Shown: piece by piece, positions 27,011 to 35,979 of the stretch
Layout of the letters: every line of letters begins with the position of its first letter
Numbering within the stretch: the first letter of the stretch is position 1
Source of the DNA: Hallella bergensis DSM 17361
GTDB lineage: Bacteria > Bacteroidota > Bacteroidia > Bacteroidales > Bacteroidaceae
Direction: 5' to 3'
Assembly (NCBI RefSeq): GCF_000160535.1
Contig: NZ_GG704781.1
Coordinates: forward strand, 517,330 to 581,329
Length of the DNA: 64,000 nt
The notes under the pieces: model-generated
Databases searched by the model: none
Seen by the model: only the letters and a program-made list of their open reading frames with translations
Told to the model about the DNA's origin: nothing
Program-made: the position numbers and the translations under genes

Positions 27011-27655
27011 TTATCCATCAGCATTACCTTTAGCCTTGCGCTTCGAGAGTTGCCATTTCAACACAACCACAACAATGACCAAAGCCACAATGCCGATCAC
27101 CGCAACCTGAATATACTTGTTGTATTCTTCTATCTTGCCGTAGAGTTGATGCATCGGTACAAAAGAATGCAACCACCATCCGAGAGAAGCCAATACACAG
27201 TTCCACAAACCTGCTCCTACTGTTGTATAAAAAGCAAACTTCCAAAACGGCATTTTGGATAGACCCGCAGGAATTGAAATAATCTGTCTAATACCAGGCA
27301 AAAGTCTGCCAGTCAGCGTGGCTATCACACCATGATCATTGAAGTATTTTTCACTTTTCTCAACTTTCTCCTGATTGAGAAGGCACAGGTGTCCCCATTT
27401 GCTGTTTGCAAAACGATAAATAATGGGGCGACCAAGATAATAGGCTGCAGCATAATTTGCAGAAGAACCGAGCAAGGCTCCCGCAGTAGCCGAGATGACC
27501 ACCAGAAATACATTGAGCTCACCTGCAGCTGCACAATAAGCTGCCGGGGGAACGATAAGCTCTGATGGTGCGGGAATGACAGAACCTTCAATAAACATGA
27601 GAATAAAAACTGTATAATAGTTCAGGTTCTCCAAAAGTACAGATAGCCAGTTCAT
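27011..27655 (-). CDS. DedA-family membrane protein
   Basis: A 214-residue polytopic inner-membrane protein. Conserved DedA features are the early motif FIEGSVIPAPSELIVPPA (Glu and Pro residues in a re-entrant helix), the GALLGSSANYAAAYYLGR segment and the GRLLPGIRQIISIPAGL motif with its essential Arg residues. Relatives act in membrane lipid handling, including recycling of undecaprenyl phosphate, and in proton-motive-force homeostasis. The specific role here is not determined. A 45-nt hairpin separates it from the end of glnS. Confidence 0.92.
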   Translation of the reverse strand: MNWLSVLLENLNYYTVFILMFIEGSVIPAPSELIVPPAAYCAAAGELNVFLVVISATAGALLGSSANYAAAYYLGRPIIYRFANSKWGHLCLLNQEKVEKSEKYFNDHGVIATLTGRLLPGIRQIISIPAGLSKMPFWKFAFYTTVGAGLWNCVLASLGWWLHSFVPMHQLYGKIEEYNKYIQVAVIGIVALVIVVVVLKWQLSKRKAKGNADG

Positions 27656-27682
27656 AAGTGTATTGTTCTTGAGAATTTAATA

Positions 27683-27727
27683 TTCTCCAAGGTATTTATT
27701 GACTAAATGAATAAACACCTTGGAGAA
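27683..27727 (-). terminator. 45-nt hairpin after glnS
   Basis: Perfect 11-bp arms TTCTCCAAGGT/ACCTTGGAGAA plus an inner 6-bp stem TTTATT/AATAAA. It lies between the glnS stop and the start of the DedA gene on the same strand. No U-run follows on the minus strand; instead a run of Us precedes it, so it may be a processing or stability element rather than a classical terminator. Confidence 0.5.
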
Positions 27728-27756
27728 AAAATCAAATAATAATCCGTCAGGGAATA

Positions 27757-29475
27757 TTATTGTTTGTTCTTTTTAGCCCATGTATCTCTGAGCCCTACGG
27801 TTTTGTTGAATACCAATCGGTTGTCGTCTGAGTCTACATCACACATAAAATAACCCAGTCTGATGAATTGCAAATACTCTCCTGGTTTGCAACCTGCAGC
27901 GTATTGCTCCACATAGCAATTGTTCTTAATGCGCAGTGAATCTGGATTAAGTAGCTCGTGGAAGTCGCGTCCGTCAGCAGCTGGATTCTCAACATAGAAC
28001 AATCTGTCGTATTCACGAATCTCCGCCTGTACGCAATGATCAGTGCTCACCCAATGCAACGTTCCTTTTACCTTGCGGTTCGCTCCTGCCATACCACTCT
28101 TGGATTCTGGATCATATTCTGCCTGAATCTCTGTAATGTTACCATCAGCATCTTTGGTGCAACCGGTACACATGACGATATAGGCATTCTTGAGTCTCAC
28201 TTCCTTGCCTGGAGTCATACGGAAAAACTTCTTCGGTGCATCCTCCATAAAATCGTCACGTTCTATCCACAGCGTGCGCGAAAAAGTAATCTGATGTGTT
28301 CCACTGTTTTCCTGCTCCGGATTATTCTCGGCTATCATCTCTTCGCTTTGTCCTTCAGGATAGTTGGTGATCACCAATTTAACCGGATTAAGCACAGCAG
28401 AGACACGTGTTGCCTTCTTGTTGAGATCCTCACGAACAGCAGCCTCCAGCAATTCAATATCATTGAGTGCATCAAACTTGGTGTATCCAATAGACTTAAT
28501 GAAGTTTCGTATTGATTCCGGAGAATATCCTCGGCGGCGCATACCACACAGCGTGGGCATACGTGGGTCATCCCATCCAGTTACCAGTCCCTCTTCTATC
28601 AACTGATGAAGTTTCCTCTTAGACATCACGGTATAAGTCAGGTTCAAACGATTGAACTCAATTTGTCGTGGACGAAAATCGTTGAGTCCTTTCGCTGCAC
28701 TTCCGTCATATTCTTTCAGAAGATCAACCAATTTATCATAGAGCGGACGGTGAGGTACAAATTCCAACGTGCATATAGAGTGGGTCACTCCTTCAAAATA
28801 GTCGCTCTGGCCATGTGCAAAGTCGTACATGGGGTAGCAATGCCATTGAGTGCCGGTTCGATGGTGTGGTGTGTGAATAATGCGATAAATTACCGGATCG
28901 CGGAAATGCATGTTAGGATTGGCCATATCCATTTTAGCACGAAGCACCATTGATCCCTCGACGGCCTCTGCGGTGTTCATGAATTCGAACAAACGCAAAC
29001 TCTCCTCCACCGGGCGATCGCGGTAAGGGCTTGCTATACCCGGCGTGGTGGGCGTACCTTTCTGTTCGGCAATCTGTTCCGAAGTTTGTTCGTCCACATA
29101 TGCATGTCCGTTACGAATCATCCAAATGGCAAAATCCCATAACTTCTGGAAATAATCAGAAGCATAGAATATTTTATTCCATTTGAAACCCAACCACGAG
29201 ATATCATGTAGAATATTCTCTACATATTCATTGTTTTCCTTGGTGGGATTGGTGTCGTCAAAGCGTAGGTTACACACTCCGTTGTATTTCTCAGCAGCCC
29301 CAAAGTCCATGCATATGGCCTTAGCATGCCCAATATGAAGGTAGCCATTGGGTTCTGGGGGGAATCGGGTTTGAAGTCGACCACCGTTTTTACCTTCAGC
29401 AAGATCTTCTTCAATGAACTGCTCTACAAAACTTACACTCCGTTTTTTTTCGTTGATATCTTCGTTAATATCCAT
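27757..29475 (-). CDS. glnS: Glutaminyl-tRNA synthetase
   Basis: A 572-residue class I synthetase that charges tRNA-Gln directly, so the Gat amidotransferase route is not needed for Gln. The HIGH signature is exact at residues 47-50 (EPNGYLHIGHAKA) and the KMSKS loop appears as VMSKRK. Anticodon-binding beta barrels follow in the C-terminal half. The length is slightly above the E. coli enzyme (554). The promoter core lies at 29505-29512. Confidence 0.97.
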   Translation of the reverse strand: MDINEDINEKKRSVSFVEQFIEEDLAEGKNGGRLQTRFPPEPNGYLHIGHAKAICMDFGAAEKYNGVCNLRFDDTNPTKENNEYVENILHDISWLGFKWNKIFYASDYFQKLWDFAIWMIRNGHAYVDEQTSEQIAEQKGTPTTPGIASPYRDRPVEESLRLFEFMNTAEAVEGSMVLRAKMDMANPNMHFRDPVIYRIIHTPHHRTGTQWHCYPMYDFAHGQSDYFEGVTHSICTLEFVPHRPLYDKLVDLLKEYDGSAAKGLNDFRPRQIEFNRLNLTYTVMSKRKLHQLIEEGLVTGWDDPRMPTLCGMRRRGYSPESIRNFIKSIGYTKFDALNDIELLEAAVREDLNKKATRVSAVLNPVKLVITNYPEGQSEEMIAENNPEQENSGTHQITFSRTLWIERDDFMEDAPKKFFRMTPGKEVRLKNAYIVMCTGCTKDADGNITEIQAEYDPESKSGMAGANRKVKGTLHWVSTDHCVQAEIREYDRLFYVENPAADGRDFHELLNPDSLRIKNNCYVEQYAAGCKPGEYLQFIRLGYFMCDVDSDDNRLVFNKTVGLRDTWAKKNKQ

Positions 29476-29504
29476 AAATTCGTTGTCTTTCTATTATATA
29501 GATG

Positions 29505-29512
29505 CAAAGTTA
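29505..29512 (-). promoter_or_regulatory. Promoter -7 element for glnS
   Basis: The minus strand reads TAACTTTG, 30 nt before the ATG at 29475. Confidence 0.5.
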
Positions 29513-29565
29513 ATCATTTTCTGATAATTTATCTCAGAAAGGTTACAAAAGATTTACAAAAACAC

Positions 29566-29596
29566 TTGTAGTTCTCAACAAAATGTGTTAACTTTG
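29566..29596 (+). promoter_or_regulatory. Orphan plus-strand promoter for a candidate sRNA
   Basis: TTG at 29566-29568, a 20-nt spacer and TAACTTTG at 29589-29596 make a full consensus promoter. It points into a 110-nt gap before a gene on the opposite strand, so no annotated gene uses it. Confidence 0.6.
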
Positions 29597-29602
29597 CAGT
29601 GT

Positions 29603-29691
29603 TATCCTGAATACAATCTTTTTACCTTAATGAAAAGGCTAATACCTATTGAGAATGAATGGTACACGCTGCGAAGCGAGTGCCATTTTTC
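29603..29691 (+). ncRNA. Candidate small RNA of about 90 nt
   Basis: The predicted transcript starts about 6 nt after an exact promoter and ends at a stem-loop (29661-29684, 9 of 10 positions paired including one G-U) followed by five Us. It does not belong to either flanking gene, both of which are on the minus strand. A 31-codon frame starts at ATG 29630 but runs past the terminator and looks random. The RNA would be antisense to nothing downstream if termination is efficient; read-through would make mltG antisense. Family unknown. Confidence 0.5.
29661..29690 (+). terminator. Intrinsic terminator of the candidate sRNA
   Basis: Stem GGTACACGCT/AGCGAGTGCC around a GCGA tetraloop, then ATTTTT. 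The U-run is present only on the plus strand. Confidence 0.6.
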
Positions 29692-29706
29692 CATTTTATA
29701 CCTTTG

Positions 29707-30753
29707 CTATTTTATACCACGCTGATTCAGAGCCACAGCATATCTGTGAGCATTGCCCAAGTGTTCCTGATAGGTTCGGGCAAAGTTATGTGTGCCGCTA
29801 AAATCTTCTTTGGCGCACATATATATATAATCATGATGTACCATATTCAACACAGCATCGATGCCTGCCACCGAGGGGATACGAATAGGTCCAGGAGGTA
29901 ATCCGGGGTAGCGGTAAGTGTTATACGGACTGTTGATATACAGCAGTTTGTTATATATCCGTTTCAGTCCAAATTGCTTCCATGCAAACTTAATAGTAGG
30001 GTCAGCCTGCAGGGGCATTCCCTTGGGATATTCCGCATTGCGAAGCATTAAGCGGTTATAATACATACCTGCCACCATGGGCTTTTCTTCGTTGTTGGCA
30101 GTTTCCTCGTCAACAATACTGGCAAGTGTCGTAACTTCTACGGGACTTAGCTTCAGCATTTCAGCCTTCGCTGTTCGATCTTCGTTCCAGAATTTCTTAT
30201 TCTCCTTCTGCATATAATCCATGAAACGATCCAGGGAAACGGTCCAATAAACATCATACGTGTTGGGAATAAAGAGTGAGGGAATGGTCAGTGTGTCATA
30301 GCCATATTTCTTGCACATGGCTTCATCCTTAAACGCTTTCACCATTTCAAGACTGTCCAGCATCAGCTTGTCTCCAAGTCTTCCAGCCAGATCTTCCATC
30401 GTACGAACACTGGGAATCGTGAGGTTCATCGAAGTTTGCATCCCATTCTTGATACGACGGAACAGCGTAAAAGTTCCCGTAGACGACCCAATCTCATATC
30501 GTCCTGCATGCACTTTGTCAACCAAGCTGCTGTGCCGCGACAACGTGCTGAATGCATGGTAACAATGTTTTACAGCAATGGGCTTTAGTTTGGCCATCAA
30601 GGAGTCGTAGTTGTCATCCCTGTCGATATAAATATACGTAGTTTCCTTACCACCAGAGAAGGAGGCAAAAAGACAATAATAACCCAAGGCGGCAAGAAGC
30701 AGCAAGCAAATCAGTGCCGGAACCAGATACCTTGCGTTTACATTTTTTTTCAT
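29707..30753 (-). CDS. mltG: Endolytic murein transglycosylase MltG
   Basis: A 348-residue inner-membrane enzyme that cuts nascent glycan strands and so sets their length. One N-terminal helix (about residues 11-31) is followed by LysM-like and YceG domains. The active-site region EVTTLASIVDEET contains the conserved catalytic Glu, and GMPLQADPTIKFAW and INSPYNTYRYPGLPPGPI are family hallmarks. The promoter lies at 30779-30808. Confidence 0.95.
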   Translation of the reverse strand: MKKNVNARYLVPALICLLLLAALGYYCLFASFSGGKETTYIYIDRDDNYDSLMAKLKPIAVKHCYHAFSTLSRHSSLVDKVHAGRYEIGSSTGTFTLFRRIKNGMQTSMNLTIPSVRTMEDLAGRLGDKLMLDSLEMVKAFKDEAMCKKYGYDTLTIPSLFIPNTYDVYWTVSLDRFMDYMQKENKKFWNEDRTAKAEMLKLSPVEVTTLASIVDEETANNEEKPMVAGMYYNRLMLRNAEYPKGMPLQADPTIKFAWKQFGLKRIYNKLLYINSPYNTYRYPGLPPGPIRIPSVAGIDAVLNMVHHDYIYMCAKEDFSGTHNFARTYQEHLGNAHRYAVALNQRGIK

Positions 30754-30778
30754 TTTACATGTTCGTTAAAAATCGGTG

Positions 30779-30808
30779 CAAAGGTACATCTAAATGGCAA
30801 AATGGCAA
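30779..30808 (-). promoter_or_regulatory. Promoter of mltG
   Basis: On the minus strand TTG (30808-30806), a 19-nt spacer and TACCTTTG (30786-30779), a full consensus; start site near 30772. Confidence 0.65.
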
Positions 30809-30910
30809 AACATTTAAGCCCTATCCTATCCAAATATGTCAAAATTCAGACAGAAAGGCTAAGCATGCTGTATGCTCTCGTTTCCTTCTATGTTTAGTAG
30901 ACGATGATAT

Positions 30911-32431
30911 CTACTGATGGCTGTCACGTAAAAGATCATTTACCGTCTTAACGGGATTAAAGGTGGAGAGAGGTACTTCAACAAAAAGGGTGTTCCAGTC
31001 GCTCATCGCCCCATTCCAAAGCCCCGGCAGTTCCAACGCTTTGAGTTCCTTGCCATTCTTGCTCTTCAGACTGATGAAGCCCGTGGACTCATCTACATAG
31101 TCAGGCAAGTTGAAAGCGTTGCTTTTGTAATCCTTAATGGCACAAACGATGTCAACGGGATTGAAATGTGTTCCGCCAGTAAACATCTTCATATACTCGG
31201 CATGGCCTGTGTCTATCTGGCTACTTTCAAGAATTTGCAAACTCACGCTTCCATCAGCATTATAGGCCAAGAAAGGACCGCCCCCGGGCTCTCCAACGTT
31301 CTTCACCACTCCACAGACGCGCATCGGGCGGTTCAGCTTCTTCTTAAGATATTCCACAAGTTCAGCATCTTCCATCTCCTTGAGTTCTAAATATCGGCAA
31401 CACAGATCTCGCTGAACAAAACGAATGATTTCCTGAACCTTCTCATGATTGTAAACACCACTGTCGAGTGTTTGCATATATGCAAAGGCTTTTTCCTGCA
31501 TATCGACCAATACACCGGCAATAATCTTCTTCCATTGCACCGTGTCAGCTTTCAAGCGATCTGGTACAACGTTATCGATATTCTTAATGAACACAATATC
31601 ACCATCGATGTCGTTCAGGTTTTCAATTAATGCCCCGTGTCCTCCCGGCCGGAACAACAGACTCCCATCGTCGTTCCTGAATGGCGTGTTGTCTGGGTTG
31701 GTGGCTATTGTATCCGTACTTGGTTTCTGCTCCGAGAACGAGATGTTATAATGTATGTTATATTTCTTTTCGTAATAACCTTTCTTCTCCTTGACACGTT
31801 TTTCAAAGAGTTTAAGATGGTCATGCGATACCGTGAAGTGAACATGAACCTCCCCGTTGGATTCTGCATAAAGCGCTCCTTCTGCCAAGTGTTCTTCCAT
31901 TGGGGTGCGGGCACCATCGGGATAGCTGTGGAACAGAAGCAAGCCCTTAGGCAACTGTCCATAATTCAAGCCCTCGACATTCAGCATATTGGCTACAACA
32001 GCTTTGTAGTTGCCCTCAGACAGGAGCTGTGCTATGGTTTTGCCATGATTTTCTAAACATTTATTGTCCAACTCATCGTAGAAAGCAAAATGCTTGACCT
32101 CATCAAAAAACTTCTTTTCAAAGTCTGTTGTTGGCACGTCATAGTCGGCTGCAAGAAAAGCAAACATGTTTTTAAACATCCGGCTGGCAGCTCCTGAAGC
32201 CGGCACAAACTTCACAACCTTGTGCCCCTTTGCCTTCTTGTATGCCTCCCAAACCTGTTCTAATCTTTTCTGCTCTTTTTCATCAAGCACCAAGATTCCT
32301 TTCTCCACAGATGCCGCTCCCTCCAAGCGAAGGTAAGGAAAGCCCTGTCTCACTTGGCTGAGCTGATATTCCACACGTGCCACGGACATGCCGCGGCTCT
32401 CTATTTGCCTCTTGTCTGCGTCTGTAAACAT
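30911..32431 (-). CDS. DUF4301 family protein
   Basis: A 506-residue cytoplasmic protein of a Bacteroidota family without a confirmed function. It contains a nucleotidyltransferase-like stretch near the N-terminus (KVVKFVPASGAASRMFKNM, resembling a sugar-nucleotide pyrophosphorylase glycine/arginine loop), then LLLFHSYPDGARTPMEEHLAE and LLFRPGGHGALIENLNDIDG, the last like a UTP-sugar transferase substrate loop. This hints at a sugar-1-phosphate nucleotidyltransferase-like fold; that is inference from motif resemblance. No export signal. Single-gene unit with a promoter core at 32464-32471. Confidence 0.8.
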   Translation of the reverse strand: MFTDADKRQIESRGMSVARVEYQLSQVRQGFPYLRLEGAASVEKGILVLDEKEQKRLEQVWEAYKKAKGHKVVKFVPASGAASRMFKNMFAFLAADYDVPTTDFEKKFFDEVKHFAFYDELDNKCLENHGKTIAQLLSEGNYKAVVANMLNVEGLNYGQLPKGLLLFHSYPDGARTPMEEHLAEGALYAESNGEVHVHFTVSHDHLKLFEKRVKEKKGYYEKKYNIHYNISFSEQKPSTDTIATNPDNTPFRNDDGSLLFRPGGHGALIENLNDIDGDIVFIKNIDNVVPDRLKADTVQWKKIIAGVLVDMQEKAFAYMQTLDSGVYNHEKVQEIIRFVQRDLCCRYLELKEMEDAELVEYLKKKLNRPMRVCGVVKNVGEPGGGPFLAYNADGSVSLQILESSQIDTGHAEYMKMFTGGTHFNPVDIVCAIKDYKSNAFNLPDYVDESTGFISLKSKNGKELKALELPGLWNGAMSDWNTLFVEVPLSTFNPVKTVNDLLRDSHQ

Positions 32432-32463
32432 AGCTTGCTTCAGTTAAATTAAAAATTACACAA

Positions 32464-32471
32464 CAAAAATA
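32464..32471 (-). promoter_or_regulatory. Promoter -7 element for the DUF4301 gene
   Basis: The minus strand reads TATTTTTG, 33 nt before the ATG at 32431. No ideal -33. Confidence 0.4.
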
Positions 32472-32539
32472 AGGAATATTTTCCAAAACCGAAAGAGAAC
32501 AAGCTATAAAAGGTTGAAAAAATATAAAAAAATAGAAAG

Positions 32540-33907
32540 CTATACCAAAGAAATGACCAATGCCTTTCGCGACATCTTGCTGTCTATTGCATAGCGATCA
32601 TCTATACGCTGTCCAACCAGCCATACTATATTTCCATCAGCATCCTCCATAACAACCTGACGGCGGCGAGCGATTGGCGACATCTTGTTGTCGGTGAGAA
32701 AGTCACTCACCAACTTGCTACCACTCATTCCAAACGGCACGAAACGGTCGCCTTTTTCAACGGGTCGGACAAGTAGGGGAAATCTTGTCTTGTCAGCATC
32801 AAGGTTGGCAACAGCGGTATTCCTGTCAATCTGAAAGTCATTGTCAATTGCTCGAAGCGACACTCGGATTTTTGACCTGCTTTTTCCTGCATCCATGTCA
32901 AACTCTTCCTTGGGTGCTGTGGCATAACTGTACACCCCTTCTTCAGGTATTCGAAGCACCGAAGGCTTGAATGCCCAAGACTTGGCGGTAAATATATCCA
33001 GCCTTTCCCTATCCGCAACTGCGACATACTCCCCGGTTTCCCACTGCCCTGCCCTACCTTCGTGCGACAATATTTCAAACATTTGGGAGCGGTTGAATCC
33101 ATACTTGTTCAAGACAGACCATAGCACATAAGAGGGAGAAACCAGCTTGCGTAGGGTCTTTAGGTCATAGCTCATGTTGTCCCGGCGTATCAAGGCTATG
33201 TTGTTCTGCAGAGCTTCATCCATAAGTTTATTAGCCTCCCCAAGGTTTTCTGTCATGCGAAACACAGATGCTTTCACGCTTGGGTTTAACTCTTCAAGCA
33301 AAGGTATAATATCAAGTCTTAATTTATTGCGCATCACATCGTTTATAAGATTGGAGCTGTCAGTCACATAATCCTGTTCGATGCTATTTAAATAGCTTTC
33401 CACTTCATCTCTCGACACAGCTAACATCGGTCTTACAACGTTTCCGTTCCGGGGTTTCATACCCTGCAATCCAACCAGTCCCGTACCCCTGACTAAATTG
33501 AGCAATACCGTCTCCACTTGATCATCCCGATGATGAGCTACACAAATATCATCAGCACTCAAATCCTTGCGCAACTGTTCGAAATAGCCATAACGCAATT
33601 CTCGAGCAGCCATTTCTATTGAAATCTGATGCAAGGTGGCGTATGTTGTTGTGTCAAAATGAATGCGATGGAGTGTCATGTTCATCTTTTCACACAAAGC
33701 TACACAGAAGTCCTCATCCCTCATGCTTTCTTTTCCGCGCAGATGAAAATTACAATGAACAGCCTCGATGTGGTATCCGAGCCGTTTTAGTACACATAGC
33801 AGAGCAACACTGTCGGCACCACCCGACAGTGCCACTAAATAAAAACCGTCATGACGCATAAGCCCATGACGGCAGATGTATTGCGCTATGGTTTGCTCGA
33901 AGTCCAT
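32540..33907 (-). CDS. tilS: tRNA(Ile)-lysidine synthase
   Basis: A 455-residue cytoplasmic enzyme that converts C34 of tRNA-Ile(CAU) to lysidine, so that it reads AUA. The PP-loop ATP site SGGADS is at residues 28-33, and the catalytic domain continues with the HCNFHLRGKES region and AHHRDDQVETVLLNL. A C-terminal TilS substrate-binding domain is present (RFVPFGMSGSKLVSDFLTDN). It is the last of three genes (exonuclease, methyltransferase, tilS) spaced by 6 to 9 nt. Confidence 0.96.
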   Translation of the reverse strand: MDFEQTIAQYICRHGLMRHDGFYLVALSGGADSVALLCVLKRLGYHIEAVHCNFHLRGKESMRDEDFCVALCEKMNMTLHRIHFDTTTYATLHQISIEMAARELRYGYFEQLRKDLSADDICVAHHRDDQVETVLLNLVRGTGLVGLQGMKPRNGNVVRPMLAVSRDEVESYLNSIEQDYVTDSSNLINDVMRNKLRLDIIPLLEELNPSVKASVFRMTENLGEANKLMDEALQNNIALIRRDNMSYDLKTLRKLVSPSYVLWSVLNKYGFNRSQMFEILSHEGRAGQWETGEYVAVADRERLDIFTAKSWAFKPSVLRIPEEGVYSYATAPKEEFDMDAGKSRSKIRVSLRAIDNDFQIDRNTAVANLDADKTRFPLLVRPVEKGDRFVPFGMSGSKLVSDFLTDNKMSPIARRRQVVMEDADGNIVWLVGQRIDDRYAIDSKMSRKALVISLV

Positions 33908-33916
33908 GACCTCTAT

Positions 33917-35110
33917 TTATTCCACATACAGCACCAACCCCTTGAGATATTCACCCTCGGGATGATAGATGTTGATGGGATGGTCAGCAGGCTGGTGAAG
34001 CTGGTGCAAGATTCGCACCTTGCGCCCCGTTTGAGCTGCAGCCGTAAACACTGCATTGCGGAATTGGTCTTTGGTCACCACCTGCGAACAACTGAACGTA
34101 AACAAGATGCCGCCATGCTTGATTCGCTCCAGTCCTCTTGCATTCAATCGCGTGTACCCTTTCAAAGCGTTTCTCAGAACTCCACGGTGCTTGGCAAACG
34201 CCGGAGGGTCGAGAACAATAAGATCATATTTGTTGTCATTCGCATCCAAATATTTGAATGCATCGTCACAGAAAGCCTCATGCCGACTGTCTCCGGGGAA
34301 ATTCAATTCAACATTACGATTGGTCAGCTCGACTGCCTTGGCGCTGCTGTCCACCGAGTGCACCAACTTTGCACCGCCTCGCATGGCATATACAGAAAAG
34401 CCCCCTGTATAACAAAACATATTGAGTATGGTCTTGTCTTTGGCATAGTGTTCCAGCAGTGACCGGTTTTCGCGTTGGTCAACAAAAAATCCCGTCTTCT
34501 GACCGCGAAGCCAATCGATATTGAATTGCAACCCATTCTCCATGGCCAGGTTATTGTCGGTAGACCCATACAAGAAGCCATCTTCCTGTCCAAGTCCCGA
34601 TTTGAATGGCAGCGTGGTCTCACTCTTGTAATAAATTTGGGCAATCCTGCCACCCATCACGTCAACAAGCGCCTTGCAGATTTGCTCCCTACACACGTGC
34701 ATGCCCACACTGTGAGCCTGCATCACAGCTGTAGGGCCGTAACAATCAACAATGAGACCAGGGAGACCGTCTCCCTCACCATGCACCAGCCGATACGTGT
34801 CGTTTTGTGGATTGTCCACTACACCAATTCTTTGTCGCATTTGCAACGCTGCATTTAAACGTTGTTTCCAGAAGTCATCATTAATCAAGACATCGCTGAA
34901 TGAGAGTACACGAACGGTGATGGTTCCTATTTGGTAATGCCCTACAGCAATGAATTTTCCCTCCGAAGACATCACCCTGACGGTTTCTCCCTCTGCAATT
35001 CCCTCGTCAGCATGATGAATCGCACCACTGAATATCCAAGGATGGAAGCGGAGTAGCGACTCTTCCTTGCCGCGTTTCAAATATATTTTCTTGTATGTTT
35101 CGGTCATCAT
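33917..35110 (-). CDS. RlmI-type rRNA (cytosine-C5) methyltransferase
   Basis: A 397-residue SAM-dependent methyltransferase. An N-terminal PUA-like domain (about 1-75) is followed by an EEHEE-type linker and the Rossmann domain, with NMFCYTGGFSVYAM as the SAM loop, LIVLDPPAFAKHR as the catalytic D-P-P motif and LFTFSCSQVV as the cysteine-containing loop. This matches RlmI/YccW, which methylates C1962 of 23S rRNA. The second codon is also ATG (35107), an equally possible start. It lies 6 nt from the exonuclease gene and 9 nt from tilS. Confidence 0.9.
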   Translation of the reverse strand: MMTETYKKIYLKRGKEESLLRFHPWIFSGAIHHADEGIAEGETVRVMSSEGKFIAVGHYQIGTITVRVLSFSDVLINDDFWKQRLNAALQMRQRIGVVDNPQNDTYRLVHGEGDGLPGLIVDCYGPTAVMQAHSVGMHVCREQICKALVDVMGGRIAQIYYKSETTLPFKSGLGQEDGFLYGSTDNNLAMENGLQFNIDWLRGQKTGFFVDQRENRSLLEHYAKDKTILNMFCYTGGFSVYAMRGGAKLVHSVDSSAKAVELTNRNVELNFPGDSRHEAFCDDAFKYLDANDNKYDLIVLDPPAFAKHRGVLRNALKGYTRLNARGLERIKHGGILFTFSCSQVVTKDQFRNAVFTAAAQTGRKVRILHQLHQPADHPINIYHPEGEYLKGLVLYVE

Positions 35111-35116
35111 ATCTGG

Positions 35117-35878
35117 TTACAACTTTTGTTCGGTCGGGGTTTTCGTCTTTTTCTTCCTTCGTGTAGTTCTCTGTTGGCTTGTCTTGCGCTTGGCACGCTT
35201 GGGCTGTTTGTTTGGCGTTGGTTTTCCCGTCGCCGCCGTTTTGTTTGCCGGCTCTGACGGTTCTGCCACTTCGATCAACTCATAATCGTGTGTGCGTTTT
35301 AATCTCGTGATTTCCTCATAGAGATGAATGCAACTCCACGCATCAATGGCAGCATATTGTTTTTGTTTGTCGCTCAGCACCGCAGCTTCCCAATTGGAAA
35401 GTCGCTGGCGCTTGGAAATCTTCTTGCCAAAGAAGTTGGCATAGAGCTTTTGCAAGCTCAAATCCTTCACCCCCAACTCCGGAACGATGTCCTGCAAATC
35501 AACAAACAGTCCCGGAGTGAAATTCTCACGTGCCTGCAACCCCCGGATATCATCATGCCACGAAAGACCAATCTTCTTGACGGTTGTATCTTCGAGCAGA
35601 CGCTTGATGGCTGGGGTGATTCCGGTCAGATGAAGACGAAACAGGAAACAAGTGTCACGATTAGACACCTGCAGCAAGCACACCTGATGTTGTTCGCCAC
35701 GGTGAAATGACGGTCTGGTTTCCGTATCCACACCCAATATATCGCTCGACAAGAGATAATCAACGGCTTTTTCTGCCTCACGAGCCGTAATGATTGAAAT
35801 TATCCGACCCGGAAAAACAACTGGGGGCAACGCTGTCATCTCTTTTTTGTCGAACTTGCTATATATGTTTTTTTTCAT
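35117..35878 (-). CDS. RNase D-like 3'-5' exonuclease with basic tail
   Basis: A 253-residue DEDD-type exonuclease: motif I in ILGVDTETRP, motif II in IGLSWHDDIRGL, and motif III in YAAIDAW with the DEDDy Tyr. It lacks the HRDC domains of full RNase D and instead ends in a strongly basic low-complexity tail of about 35 residues (Lys/Arg/Thr), likely for nucleic-acid binding. I start at ATG 35878; a TTG 15 nt further upstream is in frame but lies close behind the promoter core at 35898-35905. First gene of an operon with the rRNA methyltransferase and tilS. Confidence 0.88.
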   Translation of the reverse strand: MKKNIYSKFDKKEMTALPPVVFPGRIISIITAREAEKAVDYLLSSDILGVDTETRPSFHRGEQHQVCLLQVSNRDTCFLFRLHLTGITPAIKRLLEDTTVKKIGLSWHDDIRGLQARENFTPGLFVDLQDIVPELGVKDLSLQKLYANFFGKKISKRQRLSNWEAAVLSDKQKQYAAIDAWSCIHLYEEITRLKRTHDYELIEVAEPSEPANKTAATGKPTPNKQPKRAKRKTSQQRTTRRKKKTKTPTEQKL

Positions 35879-35897
35879 CACCTTAATTTGCAATTTG

Positions 35898-35905
35898 CAA
35901 AATTA
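35898..35905 (-). promoter_or_regulatory. Promoter -7 element for the exonuclease/tilS operon
   Basis: The minus strand reads TAATTTTG, 20 nt before the ATG at 35878. Confidence 0.5.
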
Positions 35906-35979
35906 TAAAAAAAGATTAATATAATAGGAAAAAGAAAAATTATTTTGGCTGGCAACAATATGCCGGAAAAGACCTGCAG

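Noticed and set aside
29630..29725. 31-codon frame starting MKRLIPIENEW in the candidate sRNA
   Set aside because: It runs past the predicted terminator and overlaps the end of mltG antisense; the sequence is not protein-like beyond the first residues.
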